NCBI GenBank assembly: GCA_948144175.1
Contig: CANXME010002057.1
Coordinates: 2,094,001 to 2,158,000, forward strand
Length of the DNA: 64,000 bases
Reading direction: 5' to 3'
DNA from: Closterium sp. NIES-65
Lineage: Eukaryota; Streptophyta; Zygnematophyceae; Desmidiales; Closteriaceae
Both the position numbers and the translations under genes were made by a program. Under the pieces are notes generated by a model. The model was not told the DNA's origin. It ran no database searches and worked only from the letters and a program-made list of their open reading frames with translations. Below are positions 22,201 to 34,200 of the stretch, piece by piece (the stretch's first letter is position 1; each line of letters opens with the position of its first letter).

Positions 22201-25200
22201 ATAGGCTGTCACAAACCTCAATTTTTCTTTTGTGGTGAAGAGTAGAATATATTGTGTGAGAATCGAAAGAGGAATGAGGAAGAAATGAGAAGAAAGGAGG
22301 AAGAAGGGTGGACAAGTATCGAGAATGGAGTTGTCGAGGGGGAAATTGTGGTTCAGAACCAATCTCGATCATTCGCATCCAATTTCAATCAATCGAGAAT
22401 GGATTGGGCAGCCGGTGCAGTCTGGTTCTTCTTATACCCGATTTCAATCATTTGCATCCAACTGCACCCACTCTTTCTTCGTGTTCCCAACCATACGTCC
22501 CCAGCTGTGGTGCTCAGGATGGAGCGGCTGGTGCGATCTCGTTGATCATCTTATACCCAATCGCACCCAATTGCACCGTATCACACGCAATCGCACCCAG
22601 TCATTCGCACCCAATTGCATCCAATCGCACCCACTCGCTCGTCGTGCTCCCATCCCAACCCCATGCTTCCAGGCGTGGTGCTCAGGATGGCGCGGCTGGT
22701 GCGGCAGGGAACGGGGCCGCAGAGCACAGAGACGCCAGCGGTCAGGGACGCTGCCAGGAAGCCTCCGGTGAAAACGCTGGTGGTTCCAGCTGTCGACCTC
22801 GTACAGCTGATCGCCAAGGCAAGCTCGTCATCAAAGCTGCTCCCTCCCCCAAGCTGCTCGTCTCCCCCAAGCTCGCTCCCAACGCTGCAGTATTTTTTCC
22901 CCCCCGAGCTCACTCCCTACGCTGCTCTCTCTCCCCCCAATCTCTTTCCCAAGCTCTCTCTGTTCACTGTTTCTCCGTATGACGGAAGCGTAGGGGGCCA
23001 TGGTGCAAGCTTGAAGGGGCCATTCCCTCATCCCTTCTCTCTCATACCCCCTTTGTCACTCACTCCCTCCTTCCTCGCACACACTCTGTTTGGATCGGAC
23101 CTGCTCACTCACCTCTCCCACTGCCCTCCCCCCCTCTCCCCTCCGCCCTACCCCCCTCCCCCTTTCCCACACCCTCGCTCACGCACAGGACGTCCCACTG
23201 TTCGGATCCGACCTGCTGGCCTCGTCTCTTGCAGCCAACGGGGAAATCAGAACAGACAGCAGCATCGGAAGCATGCTCACCAACGCACGGGGCAGCTGGG
23301 GGGGCGCAGGGGGAGGCGCAGGCGGGGAGGGGCGGGAGCTGCAGCGGTGGGCGCCGGAGGGAGGGGAGGAGGGGATGGGTCTGGACGAAGATAGCTACAG
23401 AAGCAGCTCCAGGTGGGAAAATGGGGAGAGGGGGGTAGGGAGAGGGAAGAAAGGGAGAGATGAGCATGGAATGTTGTTGTGTGCGTATGAAGGTGTGCTG
23501 GGCTGGTTAGAGTGGTGGACATTAGATGGAGGGGAGGAGGGGATGGGACTGGACGAAGATAGCTACAGAAGCAGCTCCAGGTGGGATGGAGGGGAGGGCC
23601 GGCAGATCGTAGAGGGTAAAGGGTGAAGATGCTCGCTGGCTGATGTGTGTGTGTGTGCGTTTGGGGGTGTGTCTGTTCCCATCCCCCTTGTCCTCCCCTC
23701 CTTCTTTCCCCTCGCCATCCCACTCTCACCCTGTGTGTTGGCAGGGCGTGGGAGGGGCCAGTTTGAGGCGAACCGCAAGCTGTTTGCCTTGGAAACGCCA
23801 TACGACGAAGCCATATACAGGACTCCTCTACCCCTCCCTCCCTTCCCTTTCCCGACCATCATCTCACCGACCCCCCCTTCCTCTCTCCCGTGCACTGGCA
23901 GGGCGTGGGACCAGTTTGAGGTGAACCGCAAGCTGTTCAGCGGTGTGGAGACGCCTATCCCCCTATTACACAACGAGGCCAACTACACAACGCCTATTCC
24001 CCTATACCCTCCCTCCCCTTGTTGTCACCATCTCACCCACCCACCCTTGGTCACAGGGCGTGGGACCAGTTTGAGGCAAACCGCAAGTTGTTTGGCGTGG
24101 AGACATCATTTGACGAGGCCATCTACACGACTCCGCTGGTGCGGCCGTCCCGGGAGCTGCAGGCGCATGCTGAGCGGATCGCACGGGAGATTGAGTCGCA
24201 ACCCAGCAGGAACATGCACACTGCTGAGGTGCGTGTTTTGTTGGGGGGTCAAGAAGAGGAAGGGGGGGTTGGGGGGATAAGGTGCGCTTTGTACAAATAT
24301 ACACACTCTCATGCGACCAAATGGGAGTTACAGGTTCATGCTGCGCGGTCACAGCGAGCAGGAACATGTAGACTCTCCTCATTCTCTCATTTGCCGTCCC
24401 TCCCTCTCCTCTTTACTCATCGGCCTCTCCTCTCCCTCTCGTATCCCTCTCATCCCCATCGCCCTCCCCACAACCCCCATCAAGAGCGAGGCTTTCATCT
24501 GCGGACAGCAACCCATGCACTGGCATCAGCAGTCAAGGCCGCCCTCTCCCTCAGATGACGCATCTGTTGCTGCTCTCCCTCGCATCTGTCGCTCATACCC
24601 CTCTCATCCCCATCGCCCTCCCCACAAATCCCCATCAGGAGCGGGGCTTCCATCTGCGCAATGCAGCGCGCACACTGGCATCGGCAGTCAAGGCCGCGCT
24701 CGCCTCGGATGACCCATCTGCTGCTGCTGCTGGGGGCCTGGGCGGCAATGCGGACAGTGCGTGGGACGATGATGATGATATTGACGAGGAGACCAAGTAC
24801 TCTTCGGTCATACGAGCCGCGTGAGTGGCGAGGGCCGAGAGAGGGTCCAGTGTGTATTGCCGAGAGAGGGTCCAGTGTGTATTGCCGAGAGAGGGTCCAG
24901 TGTGTATTGCCGAGAGAGGGTCCAGTGTGTATTGCCGAGAGAGGGTCCAGTGTGTATTGCCGAGAGAGGGTCCAGTGTGTATTGCCGAGAGAGGGTCCAG
25001 TGTGTATTGCCAAGAGAGGGTCCAGTGTGTATTGCCGAGAGAGGGTCCAGTGTGTATTGCCGAGAGAGGGACCAAATTGATGGCGAAAGGCACCAGCATG
25101 AAGAGGACGAACCCCTCCTTGCATGAAGAGGACGAACCCCTCCTTGCATGAAGAGGACGAACCCCTCCTTGCATGAAGAGGACGAACCCCTCCTTGCATG

Positions 25201-28200
25201 CGTGCGCTTGTGGGCATGATTGAAAATGTATTCGACCTTGTTATTCCCTTTTTTTGTTGGTGACAACAGTTCTCTAACAAAAAAACGTGGTTTTTTTGGA
25301 AAATTACCGTAAAAAACGGACCGTTTTTTACAAAAACCGTATTTTTGAACCTTGCATCCATGCACCCATCCATGCACCCATCCATGCACCCATCCATGCA
25401 CCCATCCATGCACCCATCCATGCACCTATCCATGCGCCCATGCGCCCACGGTCCACCCACACCACGTATGCCCATGTTATCACCCATGCCTTCATGTACC
25501 CGAGCGCTGATCTGGACAGCGGAATGGATGATGAGGTGAATGATGCATTCAACACCCTTACCAACAACCAGCACCAACCATATCACCCATACCTCCCGTC
25601 CCGTACCACCCACCCATGCACTCATGCCCTGCAGCGCTGATCTGGACAGTGGAATGGACGACGAGGTGGATGATGCACCCTTGCACTCTTACCATACCAC
25701 ACCATCCGTACCACCCACCCATGCACTCATGCCCTGCAGCGCTGATCTGGACAGCGGAATGGACGACGAGGTGGATGATGCCAACGATGAGACCTTCGGT
25801 GATGCCGCCCCCACCACCGTGCATGGCACTGTACGTCATTTGGGGGTGGGGGTGGGGCGAAGGGAGAGGCAGGTGAGGGAGAGAAAGGGTGGGTGAATGT
25901 GGGCAGCAATTGACGAGTTGGATGATGCCATGCCGACCATGAGACCTTCGGTGATGCCGCCCCCACCACCATGCATGGCACTGTAAGTTACTTGGGGGTG
26001 GGCCGAGGGGGAGAAGGAGGTGGGGGAGAGAAGGGTTGGGGTAGAAGTGGTGTTCGTGCGTACGCCCCCCACGGGCCATGCCATCCTGGTGGGGGGGAGT
26101 GGGGGACAGATGTGGTGCTGCCGGTGGTGGGGAATTGAGTGAATGTGTGGTTGGTGAATGTGGGGTTGGTGAATGTGAAATTCGTGGTTGCAACACATTT
26201 GGCGGTTGATAGGCGTAGGTCAAGGAAGATGCCATATGACACATGTGCCTCACCCTCTGCCCCACATGTGACACATGAAGAGTTGAATTGGCTTTCTCCT
26301 TTTCTCTTCTCTCATCCCTGCTGCTGCTCAATTCAACTCTTCATGTTCCTCTCCTCGCTGCGTCTCTATGCAAATTCTCCTTGCGTGTTGCTATCCCCAG
26401 GCGCCCCCCTTGCTGCCTACTCCAGGTGTCTCATCTGAATCCGCTGCCAAAAGCGCTCCAGGCGAAAGCCAGAAACAGACAGAAGTTGCCGCCCCAGAAG
26501 CTGCAGGCGAGGGCGAGAAACGGACGAAATCTGCCGCCCAAACGACTGCGGGTGGCAGCAGTGACGAGACGGAGAGGGGAGAGAAGGTGAAGCAGGGGAG
26601 TAGTGGAACCGAGGAAAAGGAGGAGGAAGGGACAAAGGGAGCAGCAGAGCGCGGGAAAGGGGAGAGGAAGGAGGGCGAGAAAGACGGAAAGGAAGGGAAG
26701 AAAGGGAAGGAAGGGAAGGAGGCGAGGGAGGGGAAGGCGGCAGTGGGGGCATCACGGTCATCATCAGCATCATCCACATCGTCTGCCAGTGGTGCCAGTG
26801 GCGCCAGCGGTGCTCTCTCCGCCTCTGACCTGCCCTCCATCCCCTCGCACCCGCGCCTGCGCATGCACCCCCGCCGCCTCGTGAAGGTATGGGAACTGGA
26901 GACTGGAGATTGAGGGCTGGGGGCTGGGGGCTGGGAAACGGGAATGGGGACTGGAGAAGTGGGAAGAGGAAGTGAGAATTGTGCTCTCTCTGCCTCTCTC
27001 GAGGATTGTGCTCTCTCTGCCTCCGACCAGCCCGTTCCACGTGCATGTGGGACCCACACGTTCTCTCTCCTCCTCCCCATGTTTTCCCCACTCCCCCCCC
27101 CCCCCAACCCCTCCCCCAGGCGGCATCAGGAGGGCTGTTCCAGGTGCATGGCACTGGCAGCCCATCCCGTCGCTCGCCTCTCATGTCGCCACTGCTCTCC
27201 TCCTCCCCCTGTTCCCCCCTCCCCCCTCCTTCAAACCCACCCCCCCCCCCAACCCCTCCCCCAGGCGGCATCAGGAGGGCTGTTCCAGGTGCACGGCACT
27301 GGCAGTCCGTCCCGTCGCTCGCCCCTCATGTCACCGCTGCTAACAGACGCCCCCGCCAACCTGCAGGCGCTCAACCTCGACCAGAGCGTGCCTCACTTAT
27401 CCGATGATGTGTACCGGTAGGTGGGGAGGGGTGGGGAGTGGTGGGGGTGTCGGGTGATGCCTGAAGCATGACCCCGCCAACCTGCAGACGCTCAGCCTCG
27501 ACCAGAGCGTGCCGCACGTCTCAGATGATGTATACCGGTGGGGGGGAGAGACAGGCGTGGTGTGGTGTGGGTCATGGGGCTGGGTGGGCAGGGTTCGTAA
27601 GAGTTGGGTGCGAAAGGGAGTGTGGGAGGGAGGGATGATAAGGATCAATCAGAGCATGGTCCTGCCAACCAACCTGCTGCTGCCAACCAACCTGCTGCTG
27701 CCAACCAACCTGCTGCTGCCAACCAACCTGCTGCTGCCAACCAACCTGCTGCTGCCAACCAACCTGCTGCTGCCAACCAACCTGCTGCTGCCAACCAACC
27801 TGCTGCTGCCAACCAACCTGCTGCTGCCAACCAACCTGCTGCTGCCAACCAACCTGCTGCTGCCAACCAACGTGCTGCTGCCAACCAACCTGCTGCTGCC
27901 AACCAACGTGCTGCTGCCAACCAACGTGCTGCTGCCAACCAACGTGCTGCTGCCAACCAACGTGCTGCTGCCAACCAACGTGCTGCTGCCAACCAACGTG
28001 CTGCTGCCAACCAACGTGCTGCTGCCAACCAACGTGCTGCTGCCAACCAACGTGCTGCTGCCAACCAACGTGCTGCTGCCAACCAACGTGCTGCTGCCAA
28101 CCAACGTGCTGCTGCCAACCAACGTGCTGCTGCCAACCAACGTGCTGCTGCCAACCAACGTGCTGCTGCCAACCAACGTGCTGCTGCCAACCAACGTGCT

Positions 28201-31200
28201 GCTGCCAACCAACGTGCTGCTGCCAACCAACGTGCTGCTGCCAACCAACGTGCTGCAGGCCCTTCCTTACAAGCTGAGTGTCGCGCCGCTTCCTTTCCCC
28301 CTCCGCCTCCTCCTCACAGCGAGTTCCAGGAGTTCAAGCAGAGGAGCCGGCGCATGCGTGAGGGGGCAACGTTCTAGGGAACAAAGCAAAGTCCCCAACT
28401 CACCCCTCCCTGTCACCGCCCCTCACCTCACTCCACCCCTCAACCCTGCCCCCCTCCTTCCAGCGAGTTCCAGGAGTTCAAGCAGAGGAGCCGGCGCATG
28501 CGCGACGAGGCGGAGGGGGTGCGCTCGTGCAGTGACCTGCTGGGCAAGGTGCGCGGTGTGTGCAAGGTTGGAGTTGGGGGGGGGTGTGCAAGGTTGGAGT
28601 GTGGGGGAGGGGGGTGTGCAAGGTTGGAGTGTGGGGGTGGGGGGTGTGCTGGAGGGACCGGGAAAGAAGGCATGCTGGGGGACCTGCAGAGAGAGGATGC
28701 GCTTTTGCCCATCCTGCCCATCCTGCCCATCCTCTCTGGGCAGAAGGGGTGGGTGTGTGCCCCAATTCTTGACCTGTTGGGCAAGGTGGAGCGGGAGGAG
28801 AGGGGAGAGGTGGGAAGAGGGAGGTTTTTATGGTGTGGGACAGGGCACACGCGATATGGTGTGATGAACTGGAGTTTAGTGAGCCACGCTGGTCTAGAGC
28901 TAGTGTTTTCGAGCTAGTTCTGTTCTTTTATCTAGTGTGCTTTGAGCTGCTGTGCAGTTCTGTAAGGCAGTGCTGTGTGGTGCTGTGAGATTCTGTGGAG
29001 GGCTGTGAGATGCTGTGGGGTGCTGTGAGATGCTGTTGGTACCGTGAATAATTGCTGTGCAGCACATTTATCATGTGCAGATGATCCTTGTGTTGATCCT
29101 GCCACCTCCAAGCCTCTTCCGTCTCTGCTACACTCACATTAACTGCTTCTTTTTATTCTTCCCTCTCTCTGTGTGTCCCCCACCCCACTCACTCTGCATA
29201 CCTGCCTCTGGCTGCTGCTCCTGCTGGATCACTGGCTGGCCAATCCTTGTCTGATTCTGATGGGAATGGCGGCCATATCTCTTCAGCAATTCGATTCGCG
29301 TTCACCTGTCTCTTCGTGTGAGTCTCGTTTGACTCTTGTGCCCAGCCACCTCATCAAATGCTCCTGCTCGCTCTACCTTCGACACCTACACGCAGCCACC
29401 CTCCCATCTCCTCCCTGTCTCCTATCCCCTCCCTCCTCTTTTGTCCCCACCAACCATACAATACCTCCTCGCCCCTCCTGCCTCCTTGCCTCTGCTGCCT
29501 CATAACCTCTACTCCGTCCCTCCTCCTGCCCTTCCCCTCCCCTCCTGCAGGTCGCTCCTCTGGTCGCAACACGCCCACCTACCTAGAGAGCTCCCACTCC
29601 TCCCCGGACCTGAAGCCCTTCCTAGCATCTGCAGCTTCAGCACTCCTCTGCTCCTCCTCCTCCGCAGCTGTCTCCTCCGCTGCCGCTCCTGCCACGTCAT
29701 ACCGCTCCCCGTCGCCGTCCAACCTGGCGCGCTCGAACTCGCATTCCGTGGACGCTCCTGCCACGTCAGCGCTGGCTGCCACCTCAGCAGCCAGAGCTCT
29801 GGCACCGAAGCCAGCTTCTGGCGAAGCATCAGCAACAGCAGCAACGGCGCCAGGCGAACAGGAAAAGAGCACAGGGAAGGCAGCAGATGGTGGTGTGGGA
29901 GCAGGAGGAGGAGGTGAAGGTGGTGAAACAGCAGCAGACTTGCCGAGTGGTGGTACTGGTGGAGTTGGGGCAGCAGCAGGAACGGCAGGGAAGGTGGCAG
30001 AGGGTGTGGAAGGAGCAGCAGGCAGCAGCAATGCTCCTGCTGCTACTGCAAGTGGTGCTCCTGCTGCTACTGCAAGTGGTGCTCCTGCTGCTACTGCAAG
30101 TGGTGCTCCTGCTGCTACTGCAAGTGGTGCTCCTGCTGCTACTGCAAGTGGTGCTCCTGCTGCTGTGAAGAAATCCACCCTCAATCCAAACGCCAAGGTC
30201 TGTATTGACCTTCCTCTCTTTCTCGCATGCTCTCGTCTCACCTTCTCTCTTTCTCCCTGGCTCTCTCCCCTCCCTTACCGTTGGAAGCTCCTTCTCTAGT
30301 CCGGTCATCCCTCTCTCCACCCAGCTCCCAACGTTCTCTTTTTCCTTTCTCTCATATTTTCCCAATTCCCCACACATCTGCGCACACACACACCCGTGCA
30401 CAGTTTGGCCCATGCACATACTTGCTCATTTACAGAACAGCCCACGCATGCGCACACACACACCTTGTCAGATCAGGCCATCTGCGTTTGCCTTTCAAAC
30501 CCCCTCTCACTTCCCTTCCCTTCCTCCTCGCTCCCTCCCCCCAGGAGTTCAAGTCCAACGCTAAGGTCTCCACACCCACCTTCGCCATACCCGCCTCCCT
30601 TTCACCCCCCTATCGCACTCTCTCAACCGCTTCCTATTCCATCTTCTTCCCTTCCCCCACCACTTCCCCCTCTCCCCTCCCCGTCCCTCCCCCCTCCTCA
30701 GGAGTTCAAGTCCAACGTCAAGGTCTTCACACCCACCTTCGCCATTTTGAGCTGACTGAAATGACCCCCCCCCCTCCTCCCCATCCCTCCCCACCCCTCC
30801 CCACTCCTACCCCCTTCCCCTCCCAGGAGTTCAAGTTCAACCCCAACGCTAAGGTCTTCACACCCACCTTCTCCATACCCGCCTCCCCATCCCCCCCTAT
30901 CACACTCACTCACCCGCTTCCTATCCCATCTTTTCCCATCCCTTCCCCCTCGCCCCTCCCCGTCCCCCCAGGAGTTCAAGTTCAACCCCAATGCCAAGGT
31001 CTTCACACCCACCTTCGCCATGCCCGCCGCTGCTCCTCCCCCTCTCCCCCCGCCCTTCATTCCCGCCTACCCCTCCGCCCTCCCCCCTCAGCCCCGCCCA
31101 GACCACCCCTTCCCCTTTCAACCCCTCCCTGGCGCACCCCCCTCCGCCCCTGGCGCCCCCATCCCCTTCCCCGCCCCTATCTACCTCCCCACCCCTCTCC

Positions 31201-34200
31201 CTCCCCCCTCCCCCGCCCTGTCTTCCCCCATCCCCCCTGCCAACGCCACTGGCGCCCCCACCCCTCCTGCTTCCGCGCTCCCACTCCCCCTACCCTCCCC
31301 CGGGTCCGTTCCCCCTGTGGGGCAAGCAGGGGCGGCAGGGCTTATACCTATCCCTGTTTCGTTGCCAGGTGGCATGCCGCCATTGGCTGTGGCGCCCCAG
31401 CCTATGTACATGCCGCCCCAGCAGCAGCAACAGCAGCAGCAGGCGTTGTTCTCTCAGCAAGGATTCACAGGAGGGGGTAGTGGGGGGAAGGAAGGGGGAA
31501 CGCAAGGGGAAGGCGGGAGTGATGGTGGGGAGTTTGGGGGGAGTGGAGTGGGGGGGGGAATGCAGGGGCAAGGTGACGGGCAGGGTGCAGGGACAGCAGC
31601 AGGACAAGTGCAGAACCAGAACCAAAATCAGAATCAAATCCAAAATCAGAATCAAAACCAAAATCAGAATCAGAATCAGAATTATAATCATCACTACCAG
31701 CAGCAGCAGCAGCAGCAGCAGCTGCTGCAACATCAGGCACACCAGCCAAGGTCAGGGCACCAGCGGCGGCAGCGGCACCATCAGCAGGACAAGCAGCAAA
31801 GGCATCGACAGGGAGATGGCGGGGAGTACAGTCAGCAGCAGCACCAGCAGCAGCAGCAGCAGCAACTGCAGCAACAGCAACAACAGCAGCAAGTGCATTA
31901 TGGGCAACAACAGCAGCAGCAGCAACAGCAGGGGCAGCAGCAGGGAGAGCAGGGGGATGGAAGCTTCTCTGATCAAAATGACATGAACAAGTGGCAGCCG
32001 CAGCAGCAGGTTTGTCATCCTAATCTCACCTATGGTAAAAGGCGTAGCCAGCACCACTTCAACTTTCCCGTGTCTCATTGTTTTCGTTCTCCGTTTTTTT
32101 TTCTTCTTCTTCTTCTTCCCTCACTTGTTGGAGTAAGCCTAGCCTTTGTTCAATCATTGCTTCTTTCCTTGCATCCGCCCTCCCTTGCTTCTCCACTGCC
32201 CCCTCTGCCCCCTCTCCCTCCCACCAGCCATCAGCAGCTTTCATGCCCATGCCACCCCAGGGCATGCCGCCACAAGGCATGCCAGGCCAAGGCATGCCAC
32301 CCCAAGGGATGCTGCCGCCTGGAATGCCGCCCGGCATGCCCCCTCCCATGCGCCCCTACCTCCCTGCACCGCACGGCGCCGGCCAGCCCATGCCTGGAGG
32401 CGGCATGGCGGGCGGCATGGGCAGCATGCCAATGATGTTCAGCCCGCAGGGGTTTCCCCAGCCCATGATGTATGGGCAGCACGGGCAGCTCATGTACATG
32501 CCCATGCCCCAGGTCCGTCCTCTCCCTGTCCTGGCTTTCTCATGTGTAATATGCCCTGTTGCTGTCTTTTCCCCTGTTGCTGTTGGTGTTGTTTGTTTCT
32601 CGTGAAGCGTGGCATATATTAGAAGCTTGATATCTGCAATGCTAGGAGTAGGAGGCATGGAAGGTAGGCAGCAAGAGAAAAGGTAGGGGTACAAAGTATA
32701 GAGTAGCTTGGAGTGAAGCCTCAATAATGCTCAGTTAGAGTGTTTCACCATCGCTTACCCATGTTTCTCGTGCTGCCCACCCCAGATGATGCCTGCTCCC
32801 ATGATGGTGCCCTCGCAGCAGCAACAGGACCAGTCACAGCAACAGCAACAGCAGCAGCAGCAGCAGCAGCAGCAAGAGGGCTCACAGCAAGCAAGCACTG
32901 ACCAGCAACAAGGGCAACAGCAGCAAGACGCAGGGCAGCAGCCGCAACAACAGCAGCAACAACAACAGCAGGCTCCACAGCAGGGAGCACCATTGACGGG
33001 AATGGCAGCACAGCAGAAAGGTCCGCCTCAAATGTACCCCATGGGGATGCCCCGAGGTGAGATTGGTGTGGGTAGTTGTTGAGAATTCTCATAAAAAAGC
33101 ACCTGCAACAGAATGGGCAGCACAGCAGAAAGGTCCGCCTCAAATGTACCCCATGGGGCTGCCCCGAGGTGAGATTGGTGTGGGTAGTTGTTGAGAATTC
33201 TCATAAAAAAGCACCTGCAACAGAATGGGCAGCACAGCAGAAAGGTCCCCCTCAAATGTACCCCATGGGGATGCCCCGAGGTGAGCTTGCGAGTGTAGCT
33301 GGCTGTAGCACCCTATTGAAGCTGCATCCATGCAGCTGTATCTTCTCCCCGCCTTTTCCTATTAATATTTCAACTCTCGCTCGCCTCAACACTCCTCTCG
33401 CTCGCCTCAACACTCCTCTCGCTCGCCTCAACACTCCTCTCGCTCGCCTCAACACTCCTCTCTCTCACCTCAACACTCCTCTCGCTCCCCTCAACACTCC
33501 TCTCGCTCTCCTCAATACTCCTCTCGCTCGCCTCAACACTCCTCTCGCTCGCCTCAACACTCCTCTCTCTCGCCTCAACACTCCTCTCTCTCACCTCAAC
33601 ACTCCTCTCTCTCGCCTCAACACTCCTCTCGCTCGCCTCAACACTCCTCTCGCTCGCCTCTACGCTCCTCTCTCTCGACTCAACACTCCTCTCTCTCGCC
33701 TCAACACTCCTCTCTCTCACCTCAACACTCCTCTCTCTCACCTCAACACTCCTCTCTCTCACCTTGAACACTATGTTGGAAAAAACGCTCGGGCTTCTAC
33801 GCGTATCACGTTTATACGAGAACGTATATACGGAAAAACGTGATACGTTCCGTAATCCGCGATACGTTTCGTCGGGCAGCCTGAAAAAAAAAGAGAAAAA
33901 AACTGTTGCCGCTGATTCCGCGATCTGCAATTCTGTGAAACCTAATTTTGAGATTCGAAACTCGAATGCCCCCCTCCCCTCCCCTCCACCGCACATCACC
34001 TCACACCACCTCCCAAACCCAACCTTCCCTTACGAGCTGCTCGCACGTCGGCGTGAGTACAACAGCGAATCTAATTTGGCTCACGCCAAGTTTACTGCTA
34101 TTGCTAGCAGCGGCGTCGCGTCACTTGCATTGCAGATCTTAGCAACCGCAATACTAGGACGATTCTAGCCAACAATTTCGTACTGGCGTAAACCCCACGG

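Larger units (their letters stand above)
20000..22672. other. First intron of the ataxin-2-like gene
   Basis: 2.7-kb intron joining EEDYG to VVLRMARLV. It holds the hAT-type element and the foldback element. Flanking these are diverged duplicates of an AT-rich segment: 20100-20180 and 22420-22490 share TATACCCRATTTCAATYATT and TTGCACCCACTC-type words. Confidence 0.8.

Noticed and set aside
29173-29286. A longer exon upstream of 29287 ([15 protein letters not shown]... frame)
   Set aside because: No acceptor AG after a pyrimidine tract gives the needed phase; the 31-nt exon starting after CTCTTCAG does.
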